A stretch of 64,000 bases of DNA, taken from a virus. The first letter of the stretch is position 1; each line of letters begins with the position of its first letter. The notes beneath the pieces are model-generated. The model was not told the origin of the DNA. It did not search any database and saw only the letters and a program-made list of their open reading frames with translations. Positions 8,451 to 14,607 of this stretch are shown here, in pieces. The stretch covers positions 26,623-90,622 of the IMG/VR virus record IMGVR_UViG_3300009164_000054. One strand, given 5' to 3'. The position numbers and the translations under genes were made by a program.

Positions 8451-8687
8451 TTAATTTAATTGGTTATCTATTACTTTCTCTATTATTTCATTGTATACAT
8501 CATCACTAAGTAAATCAGTGATAACTATTCCTTCTAACTTAACTGATGTTATTTCAAACTCAGCAGAACATCCTGGATGTCCAGATCCATCTGGATAATA
8601 CATAACCATTGGTTCTGGTGGAGAATAATACCCATGTACATCTAAACGTACATCATATACATTTACTTCTGTTTCTATTTCTTTCAT
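8451..8687 (-). CDS. hypothetical protein, 78 aa
   Basis: Starts MKEIETEVNVYDVRLDVHGYYSPPEPMVMYYPDGSGHPGCSAEFEI. This pattern, with YY(P)PDGSGHPG and a central Cys, occurs in small phage proteins of unknown function. Adjacent to genes of the same operon, with a five-base gap to the gene downstream. Confidence 0.62.
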   Translation of the reverse strand: MKEIETEVNVYDVRLDVHGYYSPPEPMVMYYPDGSGHPGCSAEFEITSVKLEGIVITDLLSDDVYNEIIEKVIDNQLN

Positions 8688-8690
8688 ATC

Positions 8691-9068
8691 TTATTTCTTT
8701 TTAAATTGTTTAATAAATTGTTTAATAACATCTATTGATGATTCAAAAGCTATTAAACTACCTTCTACTAAATGAATACTCATTTTATCTTGATTCTTTT
8801 CGATATTTTCTCTTATAATTCCTATTTCTGAAATAATATCATTTAAAAAAGACTTAACTTTTTTCTCACTATAACTTCTTTCTTGTTGCCATTTAGCACC
8901 TGCAATAAAAGAATTTCTTATGTCATAATTTTTATCATACCAATCCATATAATCATTTGTTTCTATAATTGGATATAATCTTTCAGCAACTTCTTCAAAA
9001 ACTTTATCTTTTTGTAATTCTAAAGGCAGTTCTGATAATTTAATTACGGATTTTGTTATTTTTTTCAT
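8691..9068 (-). CDS. hypothetical protein with GAKWQQER motif, 125 aa
   Basis: I choose the start MKKITKSVIKL at 9068 rather than an upstream ATG at 9128, because homologous-looking phage proteins begin close to this point and the upstream 20 residues read through the remnant of another tail (see the 221-residue gene). It contains FIAGAKWQQERSYSEKKV, a motif typical of a large family of Bacteroidota phage proteins, and ends VIKQFIKQFKKK. Function unknown. Confidence 0.65.
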   Translation of the reverse strand: MKKITKSVIKLSELPLELQKDKVFEEVAERLYPIIETNDYMDWYDKNYDIRNSFIAGAKWQQERSYSEKKVKSFLNDIISEIGIIRENIEKNQDKMSIHLVEGSLIAFESSIDVIKQFIKQFKKK

Positions 9069-9140
9069 CTTATTTGTTTTTAAATTGTTTAATAAATTGT
9101 TCAAGGTTTTTTCCATTATTAGATTCACAGTTTATTCCAG

Positions 9141-9806
9141 CTATACTTGTTTTCCAAAATATTCTTTTGGAACTTTAAAAGCATTTAATGAATATTCAAT
9201 AGCATCTTGTTTAAATTCTTCTTTTAGTTTGCTTTCCCAATATTTACAATTAGCGTAAAAGTAATTATCAAAATCTCCATCTTCTGAATATTCTAAACAA
9301 TCATTATCAAATTTTTCAAGTAATTCTTTAGAAGCAATTTTTCTAAATTCTTCAAAACTTAATGGTTCTTCTTTTGGAATGATGATTTTGTATTCAGACC
9401 AATTTCTAATAGGTTTACCAGTAACAGTGTCTATAAAAGTTCTTTTAACCTCAACCTCCTCACAACTTGGATTCTTAACAAACCATTCTAAAAATTCATC
9501 ATCAATAGCTTTTACACCATCTTTGATTAAGTCTTGGTATGTTGTTAGAATTATTTTTTTGCAACTTGGAGCATCATTAGCTAATTCAAACATTTCTCCA
9601 TTAGAAATGGTATTGTTATCAACATTTAGCCAATAATCATTAAGTTTAATTTCTTCATCATTAGTGATGTATATGTGTTGCGGAGTAATAGAGGCTACTC
9701 TATTATCATACATTCCAGCTTCTTTTTTACATAAGGCTAGTCCTGTTCTAATAGATTTAGACAACCTACTTAGTTTATCTGTTGATAATACGTGTATGTT
9801 TTTCAT
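9141..9806 (-). CDS. hypothetical protein, 221 aa, possibly frameshifted at its 3' end
   Basis: Begins MKNIHVLSTDKLSRLSKSIRTGLALCKKEAGMYDN, a start found in Bacteroidota phage proteins ('..IHVLPTDKPSRL..'). It ends KEYFGKQV, but another frame continues past the stop to a tail LEQFIKQFKNK followed by TAA around 9078. That tail is almost the same as the end of the neighbouring 125-residue protein (IKQFIKQFKKK). A small indel near 9160 would therefore have removed its original C-terminus. Function unknown. Confidence 0.68.
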   Translation of the reverse strand: MKNIHVLSTDKLSRLSKSIRTGLALCKKEAGMYDNRVASITPQHIYITNDEEIKLNDYWLNVDNNTISNGEMFELANDAPSCKKIILTTYQDLIKDGVKAIDDEFLEWFVKNPSCEEVEVKRTFIDTVTGKPIRNWSEYKIIIPKEEPLSFEEFRKIASKELLEKFDNDCLEYSEDGDFDNYFYANCKYWESKLKEEFKQDAIEYSLNAFKVPKEYFGKQV

Positions 9807-9893
9807 ATTATAATGTGTTTTTATAGTTAAATTGTAAGTTTTAAACTGACTAGAGTGATATAAATCATAATATAATGTGATTTATAAAAGAAT

Positions 9894-9916
9894 AAGGGCT
9901 CCACTACAGAGCCCTT
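9894..9916 (-). terminator. Rho-independent-type terminator (minus strand)
   Basis: Perfect 8-bp stem AAGGGCTC/GAGCCCTT with a 7-base loop. On the minus strand it is followed by ATTCTTTTA. It lies just downstream of the 48-residue membrane gene and separates the RNA locus from the early operon. The 9807-9893 gap to the left holds no other gene I can see. Confidence 0.7.
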
Positions 9917-9928
9917 GAATTCTCCTCC

Positions 9929-10075
9929 CTAATAACCCAACTTATGCAGTTGGTCTATGTTGGCTTCTACAATATACACACCATGTGTTATTGTACATGA
10001 GAATGCTATACACATAGCAAACGCTAATTGTCTGAATTGCCAAAACTCTGTTGGCTGTAATCTAATTGTCTTCAT
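9929..10075 (-). CDS. small membrane protein, 48 aa
   Basis: A leftward frame from ATG 10075 encodes MKTIRLQPTEFWQFRQLAFA, then a hydrophobic stretch (LAFAMCIAFSCTITHGVYIV) consistent with one membrane span, and a short polar end. It stands alone between two terminator hairpins (9894-9916 downstream, 10110-10135 upstream) and is preceded by the leader CCTTAATAACAATAGAA, similar to the leader at 13404. No function known. Confidence 0.55.
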   Translation of the reverse strand: MKTIRLQPTEFWQFRQLAFAMCIAFSCTITHGVYIVEANIDQLHKLGY

Positions 10076-10109
10076 TTCTATTGTTATTAAGGATTAATAC
10101 ATAATAAGA

Positions 10110-10135
10110 AAAGCCCCTAGTTTCCTAGAGGCTTT
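10110..10135 (-). terminator. terminator of the tmRNA/tRNA transcript
   Basis: Hairpin AAAGCC-C-CTAG / CTAG-A-GGCTTT with a TTTC loop. On the minus strand it is followed by TTTTCTTATT, a U-rich tail. It would end the leftward RNA transcript that carries the tmRNA and tRNA elements. Confidence 0.7.
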
Positions 10136-10304
10136 AATAGGACCTTCTCCCTTGAGAGATGTCAATTGTTGAGGTTAGGAACTTTGGATACCCTGCTTCT
10201 CTATGAGTACTCAACACCTTCTCTGCGTGGATAGGACTCAACATTCGTGGCATGCAAACTACCCAATGTCTGTTACTGTGCTATTTGCGTCAAGTAACTG
10301 CTGT
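10136..10304 (-). other. structured intergenic stretch after the Leu-type tRNA
   Basis: No gene is seen. On the minus strand it contains pairings such as GTTACT/AGTAAC and TGTTGAG/CTCAACA, separated by about 15 and 35 bases, then the 10110-10135 terminator. It may be a small untranslated RNA or trailer processed from the tRNA transcript. No tRNA could be folded from it by eye. Confidence 0.4.
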
Positions 10305-10401
10305 GATTGAGACAGGACTTGAACCTGTATGTGTACCGAGTTTATTTGGATTATGAGTACACTTAACCCAATTAGCGTCTACCATTTCGCCACTCAATCA
10401 T
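10305..10401 (-). tRNA. class II tRNA, Leu-type (anticodon uncertain)
   Basis: The minus strand folds as acceptor GATTGAG/CTCAATC with discriminator A, D arm GCG...AATGGTAGA...CGC, and T arm ACAGG-TTCAAGT-CCTGT. The GTGGCG..ATGGTAGACGC block is the tRNA-Leu signature, and the long middle part fits a class II variable arm. The anticodon arm is irregular: the best stem TGGGT/ACTCA gives loop TAAGTGT without the usual U33, and a competing stem GTGTAC/GTACAC exists. A TAA-containing loop (Leu) is likely but unproven. CCA is not encoded. It lies 15 bases after the HNH gene. Confidence 0.65.
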
Positions 10402-10416
10402 TTAATAATAGATAAA

Positions 10417-10920
10417 CTACATTTTATTTATATAAGATCTATTTGCAGATATATCACGTATTGTTGCATAAGGTATATCATACTCTATAGATAAATATTT
10501 CAAATCTAACTTTTCTTTATTAGTTCTTCTTAATGAGATTATATTATATATCTGAGTAACTAAAGTAATATCAAATTGTCTATTAGGTGGTACATGTCCT
10601 TTTTGAAACTTTTTACCCTCATCTACTACTAATCTACCTTTAGCTTTACAATCTTGCATATTATCTTTCTGTGTACCTAAAAATAAATGATTAGGATTTA
10701 CACATTTTCTGTTATCACATGTATGACAAACTTTTAATGTATTATCTGTGATATTACCGTAAATTAGCTCATATGATAATCTATGAGAACCATGTGTCTT
10801 ATCTTTTGTTTTAAATGCACCGTATCCATTTGATCTACATGATGCTGTCCATTCCCAACAATCATTCTCTGATTTGATACTTACTTTATCCCAGAATCTT
10901 TTAATTTGTTCTTCAGTCAT
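10417..10920 (-). CDS. HNH homing endonuclease
   Basis: 167 residues. NDCWEWTAS...GYGAF near residues 16-33 matches the N-terminal motif of phage HNH endonucleases. The HNH core follows: SHRLSYELIYG, VCHTCDNRKCVNPNHLFLGT (zinc-binding Cys pairs and catalytic His), then DNMQDCKAKGR. The C-terminus ends with an HTH-like segment (YDIPYATIRDISANRSYI) that probably binds the target site. It lies between a tRNA-like element and the Leu-type tRNA, a typical position for homing genes that use tRNA loci as safe sites. Confidence 0.92.
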   Translation of the reverse strand: MTEEQIKRFWDKVSIKSENDCWEWTASCRSNGYGAFKTKDKTHGSHRLSYELIYGNITDNTLKVCHTCDNRKCVNPNHLFLGTQKDNMQDCKAKGRLVVDEGKKFQKGHVPPNRQFDITLVTQIYNIISLRRTNKEKLDLKYLSIEYDIPYATIRDISANRSYINKM

Positions 10921-10936
10921 AATATAATTATTTTGC

Positions 10937-10984
10937 CACAGGGATAAGAATTGAACTTACATTTACATACCATTATGCCCTGTG
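10937..10984 (-). ncRNA. tRNA-like element lacking an anticodon arm
   Basis: Immediately after the tmRNA CCA end, the minus strand reads acceptor CACAGGG, D-arm-like CATAATGGTATG, T arm GTAAG-TTCAATT-CTTAT, and acceptor CCCTGTG. The acceptor and T stems pair throughout (one G-U) and the T loop is canonical, but only about five bases lie between the D-like arm and the T arm, so no anticodon arm fits. It totals 48 bases. It is either a decayed tRNA or a minihelix-type element with a processing role. Confidence 0.6.
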
Positions 10985-11316
10985 TGGTGGAGGTGGCGGC
11001 ATACGATAGCCGCGTCCAAATTACGTTCATCAATACAATTTATACAGCTTATTTAGGGTCAAGCTCAGCTTAACGATCCACCACTCTGTTTAATCTAACA
11101 GAGAAATCTTCATTAATTTAGGCTGCTACACCAAGATCAGTATCTACATTCAATAATGAGAACACTTTGTTCATGTTAGCTTCGATTTGTGCGTTTGCTC
11201 CTAGAGCCACTACACGAGAATTGTTTTTGCCATTTAATTAAATTCACCTTAGTTTACAGTTATCTCTCTGGCTGATTGTATTAATTATTGGTAACCTGTC
11301 AAATCCAGTCACCCCC
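10985..11316 (-). ncRNA. ssrA: transfer-messenger RNA (tmRNA) with a 37-residue tag
   Basis: 332 nt on the minus strand. The 5' end GGGGGTGACTGGATTTGACAGG matches the bacterial tmRNA start, and the 3' end GGACGCGG...GCCGCCACCTCCACCA matches its tRNA-like domain. The ends pair as a 7-bp acceptor (GGGGGTG/CACCTCC), with discriminator A and an encoded CCA. The T loop is eight bases (TATCGTAT) rather than the usual TTCAACT type. The tag frame begins at GGC 11231 (GKNNSRVVAL...) and ends ...DTDLGVAA with TAA at 11118. GxNN matches the start of Bacteroidota tags (GENNYALAA-like), and the small-residue end suits protease recognition. tmRNA rescues stalled ribosomes and tags the product for degradation. 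Confidence 0.92.
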
Positions 11317-11681
11317 AAAATTGTAGGATATCGCTTAACCTACGAAGTTGATCACACTTCTTTTCTATACGAACGATTTTTTTTAGCACCCAGTTTATAT
11401 AGCTTGAATCTCTCAAGCACCATGCCTTATTAGGGTCTCTATATAAACTTAGGGTCACGTAGTAAGAGATGCTCTAAATGTTTTTTACAGATAGACTGGG
11501 ACACATTACTACTTGCTGAGAACTCATTTGTGTTGTATATGCAGAAATTCTCATATCTTCATCTCATTATCTTTCTCAAGGATAACAACACATTCTACAT
11601 CTCTGTAGACATCTTTATGTAAACACACTACTATAGCCAAGTCTTTTAACGCAGACCTCATTAAGGCAGGCTTTTTGTTTA
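11317..11681 (-). ncRNA. unassigned structured RNA region upstream of tmRNA
   Basis: No open frame of note in 11317-11777 on either strand. The minus strand holds many hairpins: TCTACA-GAGA-TGTAGA (about 11595-11610), TTATC...GATAA, GAGAA...TTCTC, a long stem AGTTTATATAG/CTATATAAACT (about 11390-11460) enclosing CTTGA/TCAAG and CCT/AGG hairpins, GAAGT/ACTTC, and GTAGG/CCTAC just before the tmRNA. It follows a promoter-like box and precedes tmRNA, so it is probably transcribed. I cannot match it to RNase P RNA or any other family. Confidence 0.5.
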
Positions 11682-11689
11682 CAAAGGTA
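11682..11689 (-). promoter_or_regulatory. promoter -7-like box TACCTTTG for the RNA locus
   Basis: TACCTTTG on the minus strand matches TAnnTTTG and lies just upstream of the structured RNA, tmRNA and tRNA-like series. No clear TTTG -33 box was found at the right distance. The 11690-11777 stretch to its right is a spacer after the 51-residue gene. Confidence 0.4.
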
Positions 11690-11777
11690 TTCAATGTTTA
11701 ACCTATAGCTTCTAACAGATTATAAGTTCTGACGCTTTACACAGCTTAGCTATTTATTATGCAAATATAATAAATTA

Positions 11778-11933
11778 TTATTGATTAAGTGTATGTCTTA
11801 CATCAATTGTTCTTTGTCTTATAATTCCTCTCTTGAAATTATATATCACTTCTACTATTAGTCTCTTAGACAATGTATGTCTGTAGGTATTAGTTGAACC
11901 AACTAATGTTCCTTTACTAATTCTAGGTCTCAT
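11778..11933 (-). CDS. small basic protein, 51 aa
   Basis: Frame from ATG 11933: MRPRISKGTLVGSTNTYRHT, then SKRLIVEVIYNFKRGIIRQR and a TAA at 11780. Strongly basic, no membrane segment; could bind RNA or DNA. It starts immediately after the TAA of the 76-residue gene, which supports co-translation. It is the last gene of the small-protein cluster. Confidence 0.55.
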   Translation of the reverse strand: MRPRISKGTLVGSTNTYRHTLSKRLIVEVIYNFKRGIIRQRTIDVRHTLNQ

Positions 11934-11934
11934 G

Positions 11935-12165
11935 TTACAGCGTAGCAATGAACATAGTTATTGATGCTGTAGCTAATATAGCACACACCCAGCATAATAT
12001 ATTGAAATCACGCTTATATATAGCTTTCTGTTTCTCTAGCACATCTATTATCTGATCTTTGATCTCTAATGCTCTTTCTGCTTTATTCTGATATTCATGT
12101 ACATCAGCTTTAATAAGCTGTATTTGATTCAATAGTTGATCTATTGTCTTTAAATCTTTCTTCAT
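11935..12165 (-). CDS. coiled-coil protein with C-terminal membrane anchor, 76 aa
   Basis: A heptad-like helix with few prolines (about residues 5-47, QLLNQIQLIKADVHEYQNKAERALEIKDQIIDVL) is followed by one membrane segment (residues 54-75, FNILCWVCAILATASITMFIATL) at the very C-terminus. This topology occurs in tail-anchored and some holin or spanin-like phage proteins. Within a cluster of small membrane genes, a lysis-related role is possible but unproven. Confidence 0.6.
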   Translation of the reverse strand: MKKDLKTIDQLLNQIQLIKADVHEYQNKAERALEIKDQIIDVLEKQKAIYKRDFNILCWVCAILATASITMFIATL

Positions 12166-12183
12166 TGTTATTTGATTGTTTAA

Positions 12184-12345
12184 TTATTTCTTACCTAATA
12201 TCATACCAATAAGAATTGGTAGTATGATTGGACTAAATATAAATGATGCGAAAGCATAAGCCTTCACATCATCTAATCTATCATAAGTCTCTATGAACAC
12301 ACCTAGCATAACTAAGTATGATGCAATGATGTATATAAATATCAT
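12184..12345 (-). CDS. small two-span membrane protein, 53 aa
   Basis: MIFIYIIASYLVMLGVFIET, a short polar loop (YDRLDDVKA), then a second hydrophobic segment (FASFIFSPIILPILIGMIL) and GKK. Two membrane spans with a basic end give a holin-like topology. Its ATG overlaps the TGA of the 63-residue gene (ATGA), so it belongs to the same transcript. Confidence 0.6.
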   Translation of the reverse strand: MIFIYIIASYLVMLGVFIETYDRLDDVKAYAFASFIFSPIILPILIGMILGKK

Positions 12346-12533
12346 AAGCCAATAAGTTCATCAAAACAGCTCTCTAACAAATATGTTAAATCACGTCTCT
12401 CGTGTAACAATACATCAACTTGTTCTTCAATGATATGAATATTCGTATCATCGTGTGCATCTCTAAGACCATCTAAGAAACATATTTCATTCTTGATGTC
12501 TTGTAATCTTTGTTCAATTTGTTCTGTTCTCAT
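12342..12533 (-). CDS. hypothetical coiled-coil protein, 63 aa
   Basis: Almost entirely helical and charged (MRTEQIEQRLQDIKNEICFLDGLRDAHDD, then IEEQVDVLLHERRDLTYLL). It probably forms a coiled coil. It overlaps both neighbours by one to four bases. Function unknown. Confidence 0.6.
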   Translation of the reverse strand: MRTEQIEQRLQDIKNEICFLDGLRDAHDDTNIHIIEEQVDVLLHERRDLTYLLESCFDELIGL

Positions 12534-12925
12534 TATATTAAGTATTTTTTAAATTTTTCTGTTACTAATCGTATTTGTTCTCTAGCATAAACATCTGCAT
12601 CATAATCCATATATGCATCAACAAGAGCTTTTATTTCATTGGCTTTATCTGTTACATATTGCACACCATGAGTAGAATTATTATAACTATGAGCTGTGTC
12701 AAAGCCTATAATAAAGTATTCATTGTCTTTGTCCCATTGACTAAGTGTTATCTCTTCAGGACATCCATCGGGCTGTAGATAGTTTCCCCAACCTTCATTA
12801 TCTATTAGTTTTACTAATATTGGATGGTCTTTGGGAATATGAACGTATCCACATCCCCAACCAATTGTTCTAATATGAGATTTAAAATCTTCCTCATATG
12901 CTACTGTACTAATGTATGTCTCCAT
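12533..12925 (-). CDS. hypothetical protein, 130 aa
   Basis: Starts METYISTVAYEEDFKSHIRTIGWGCGYVHIPKDHP and contains GFDTAHSYNNSTHGVQYVTDKANEIKALVDAY. This '..GYV.IP..HP...GFDT.H' pattern is a recurring phage hypothetical family of unknown role. It overlaps the next gene by one base. A soluble globular protein among small membrane proteins. Confidence 0.68.
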   Translation of the reverse strand: METYISTVAYEEDFKSHIRTIGWGCGYVHIPKDHPILVKLIDNEGWGNYLQPDGCPEEITLSQWDKDNEYFIIGFDTAHSYNNSTHGVQYVTDKANEIKALVDAYMDYDADVYAREQIRLVTEKFKKYLI

Positions 12926-12929
12926 AATG

Positions 12930-13061
12930 TTATAATGTTTTATCTATTACTACTTCTATTAATACTAATCCAGAAAATAATAGAGCTAACAATACTATTA
13001 GCCCTAATACAGCTTCTCTATGTTTCCACATGTAAGCTAATTGTTGTTTAATGTTTTTCAT
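12930..13061 (-). CDS. single-span membrane protein, 43 aa
   Basis: MKNIKQQLAYMWKHREAVLG, followed by a hydrophobic segment (LIVLLALLFSGLVLIEVVI) and a polar end. A type II-like signal anchor with a basic N-terminus. Its ATG overlaps the TGA of the lipoprotein gene (ATGA). Function unknown. Confidence 0.55.
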   Translation of the reverse strand: MKNIKQQLAYMWKHREAVLGLIVLLALLFSGLVLIEVVIDKTL

Positions 13062-13195
13062 ATTACTCTATGTTTAGGATATTTATAACTGTGTGGTGAA
13101 TGTGAAGCACAACTACTCATACTAAGTATAATAAGAAGTGCTGTTGCTGTAATAGCGTACATTATTAATAATGTAATGTAAGGATGTCTTTTCAT
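13058..13195 (-). CDS. small lipoprotein, 45 aa
   Basis: MKRHPYITLLIMYAITATAL, then LLIILSMSSC: a basic start, hydrophobic h-region and lipobox-like S-M-S-S-C, with Cys near residue 29. The mature part is only about 17 residues, rich in S, H, Y and K. Size and type resemble small outer-membrane spanin subunits (o-spanin), and it sits beside membrane-anchored small genes. A superinfection-exclusion lipoprotein is an alternative. Confidence 0.6.
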   Translation of the reverse strand: MKRHPYITLLIMYAITATALLIILSMSSCASHSPHSYKYPKHRVI

Positions 13196-13197
13196 GG

Positions 13198-13404
13198 CTA
13201 ATTGCTATTAAAATGTTTTTCAAGATCACATGCTATTATAACACTTGGTATCCAACCAAATAATAACATAAGCATTAGTATGCCACCATCTGTGTAACAT
13301 TCACGTAGCGATAGCTCTGATAGAGCATATCCAATAAGACTCATAGAAGTCCATGTTGTAAGTAAGCATGCTATTATAGCAAGCATAAGTTTTGTTGATT
13401 TCAT
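13198..13404 (-). CDS. two-span membrane protein, 68 aa
   Basis: Two hydrophobic segments (about residues 7-28, LMLAIIACLLTTWTSMSLIGYAL, and 41-59, GGILMLMLLFGWIPSVIIA) joined by a short loop with a Cys, and a charged C-terminus (CDLEKHFNSN). Holin-like topology and size. It precedes the lipoprotein gene and is itself preceded by the leader CCCTTAATAACAAACAAT. Confidence 0.62.
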   Translation of the reverse strand: MKSTKLMLAIIACLLTTWTSMSLIGYALSELSLRECYTDGGILMLMLLFGWIPSVIIACDLEKHFNSN

Positions 13405-13415
13405 ATTGTTTGTTA

Positions 13416-13511
13416 TTAAGGGATTAATAATCTAATTAAGAATACAAATGCTATAACTATTATCCATAGTATAGTTTGTAATCCTTGGTTTTGTTTATTC
13501 TCGTGATACAT
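13416..13511 (-). CDS. tiny single-span membrane protein, 31 aa
   Basis: ATG 13511 gives MYHENKQNQGLQTILWIIVI followed by AFVFLIRLLIP and TAA. One membrane span after a polar 12-residue start. Too short for family recognition; supported mainly by position in a line of similar genes. Function unknown. Confidence 0.45.
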   Translation of the reverse strand: MYHENKQNQGLQTILWIIVIAFVFLIRLLIP

Positions 13512-13627
13512 AATGTATGTGTATTAAATCATCTATAGTTATTCATAAAAGGAAAACGACCAAATCTTCAGAGTGTGAAGGTGTATATGTACTACATCCT
13601 ACTGTTCTAGGAGTTAAATGATTTGTA

Positions 13628-13654
13628 ATAGAAAGAGAGACAAAAACTTTCTAT
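13628..13654 (-). terminator. hairpin downstream of the 116-residue gene
   Basis: ATAGAAAG/CTTTCTAT with an 11-base loop ends one base from the stop of the 13655-14005 gene. The minus-strand loop is T-rich, but the hairpin is not followed by a strong U run, so termination would be partial. Confidence 0.4.
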
Positions 13655-14005
13655 TTATCTATGACCATGATTAAGTCTTGTTAAATAACTGTTGCTTGGT
13701 GATTTAGATTCTCTCTTCATGCCTTCAAGTTTTCTAATAGGTGATAATTTTTTACCATATGTCTGTAATAAGAAAACGTTATAAAGTTCACGATCTTTAG
13801 AAGGCTTATCTATTCTGAATTCTTCAGTGATACCAAGTTCATCTAATATATCATCCATAAAGGTTACACCACTAAGATTAAAATATATTGATATGAGAGT
13901 TTTTTGTTTTCTCATACCAAATATATGTTCTACAGTGCAATCTTTATATTTACCAAATTTAAGCTTTGACTTAACTGTCAGTGTTCTTAATATTGTTGCG
14001 CTCAT
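13655..14005 (-). CDS. hypothetical protein with exonuclease-tail-like motif, 116 aa
   Basis: The central part (KLKFGKYKDCTVEHIFGMRKQKTLISIYFNLSGVTFMDDIL) resembles the short FGKYKG..(L/I)..Y domain found at the C-terminus of ExoX-like exonucleases and in DUF3820-type proteins, but no nuclease domain is present. The C-terminus is basic (KLEGMKRESKSPSNS). It may bind nucleic acid; function unproven. Confidence 0.6.
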   Translation of the reverse strand: MSATILRTLTVKSKLKFGKYKDCTVEHIFGMRKQKTLISIYFNLSGVTFMDDILDELGITEEFRIDKPSKDRELYNVFLLQTYGKKLSPIRKLEGMKRESKSPSNSYLTRLNHGHR

Positions 14006-14097
14006 GTTTTTTAATGTTAAATATAACTAACAAATAACAATGTATTTGTAAATTATATGTTGTGTTATGTTCAATAGACCCGTAGAAGAGCCTATTA

Positions 14098-14265
14098 TTA
14101 TTCTTTTATAATAGATAACAAATATATAAGAACATCTCTCTTACCACGTAAGTATTCATATTCTAATATATATGATTCATCTTTATCAGATATCATTAAC
14201 ATATCATCTAGTAAGAAGAATCTATCTGCTATTATATCAAGCTCTGATTGTATAATGTCTTTCAT
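14098..14265 (-). CDS. hypothetical protein, 55 aa
   Basis: Frame from ATG 14265: MKDIIQSELDIIADRFFLLD, then DMLMISDKDESYILEYEYLRGKRDV and TAA at 14100. Helical and acidic, resembling the small helical bundles common in phage early regions. It is the first gene of the leftward cluster after the intergenic switch region. Confidence 0.55.
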   Translation of the reverse strand: MKDIIQSELDIIADRFFLLDDMLMISDKDESYILEYEYLRGKRDVLIYLLSIIKE

Positions 14266-14607
14266 AATGCTATATGTATTGATTATGTTATTAGGTTTTT
14301 ATTGTTTGTTATTAGAGGTTATTTTACTATGAAGGTATACACATCGATACATTCACACTCATTAAGAATTATAAATTCCTACAAAAATATCATCAAAACA
14401 TCGTATTGTGATGTAATACTCTTACAAAAAGTTTATTTCTCCCTCGTAGAAAGTTTGTTTTCTTCCTACAAAATATATTCTACAGTTTATACCTATATAT
14501 ATAGGTAGAAGTTATTGATGTTGTGATGTTGTTTTTTATAGCCCACCCAAACGATTAACATCCCACCCTTATATATAACAATAAGGTTTAACACTAAGTA
14601 GAATGTT
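14266..14607. other. intergenic region with promoter-like boxes and GGGTGGG tracts
   Basis: No gene is seen. On the minus strand there is TATTTTTG followed by TAGGAA (14382-14389), plus two related TTTTGTAGGAA / TTTTTGTAAGAG elements nearby, which may be alternative starts for the leftward genes. Around 14540-14572 the minus strand carries GGGTGGG twice, 13 bases apart, a possible G-quadruplex. The stretch CTATATATATAG near 14495 is palindromic. Confidence 0.4.

Noticed and set aside
11211-11234. Short frame MAKTILV in the tmRNA as the tag
   Set aside because: It ends after six codons without the small-residue end expected of a tag; the GGC frame gives the GxNN start and a VAA end.
11317-11681. 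RNase P RNA
   Set aside because: The conserved RNase P core sequences (GAGGAAAGTC-like and ACAGAA-like) are absent.
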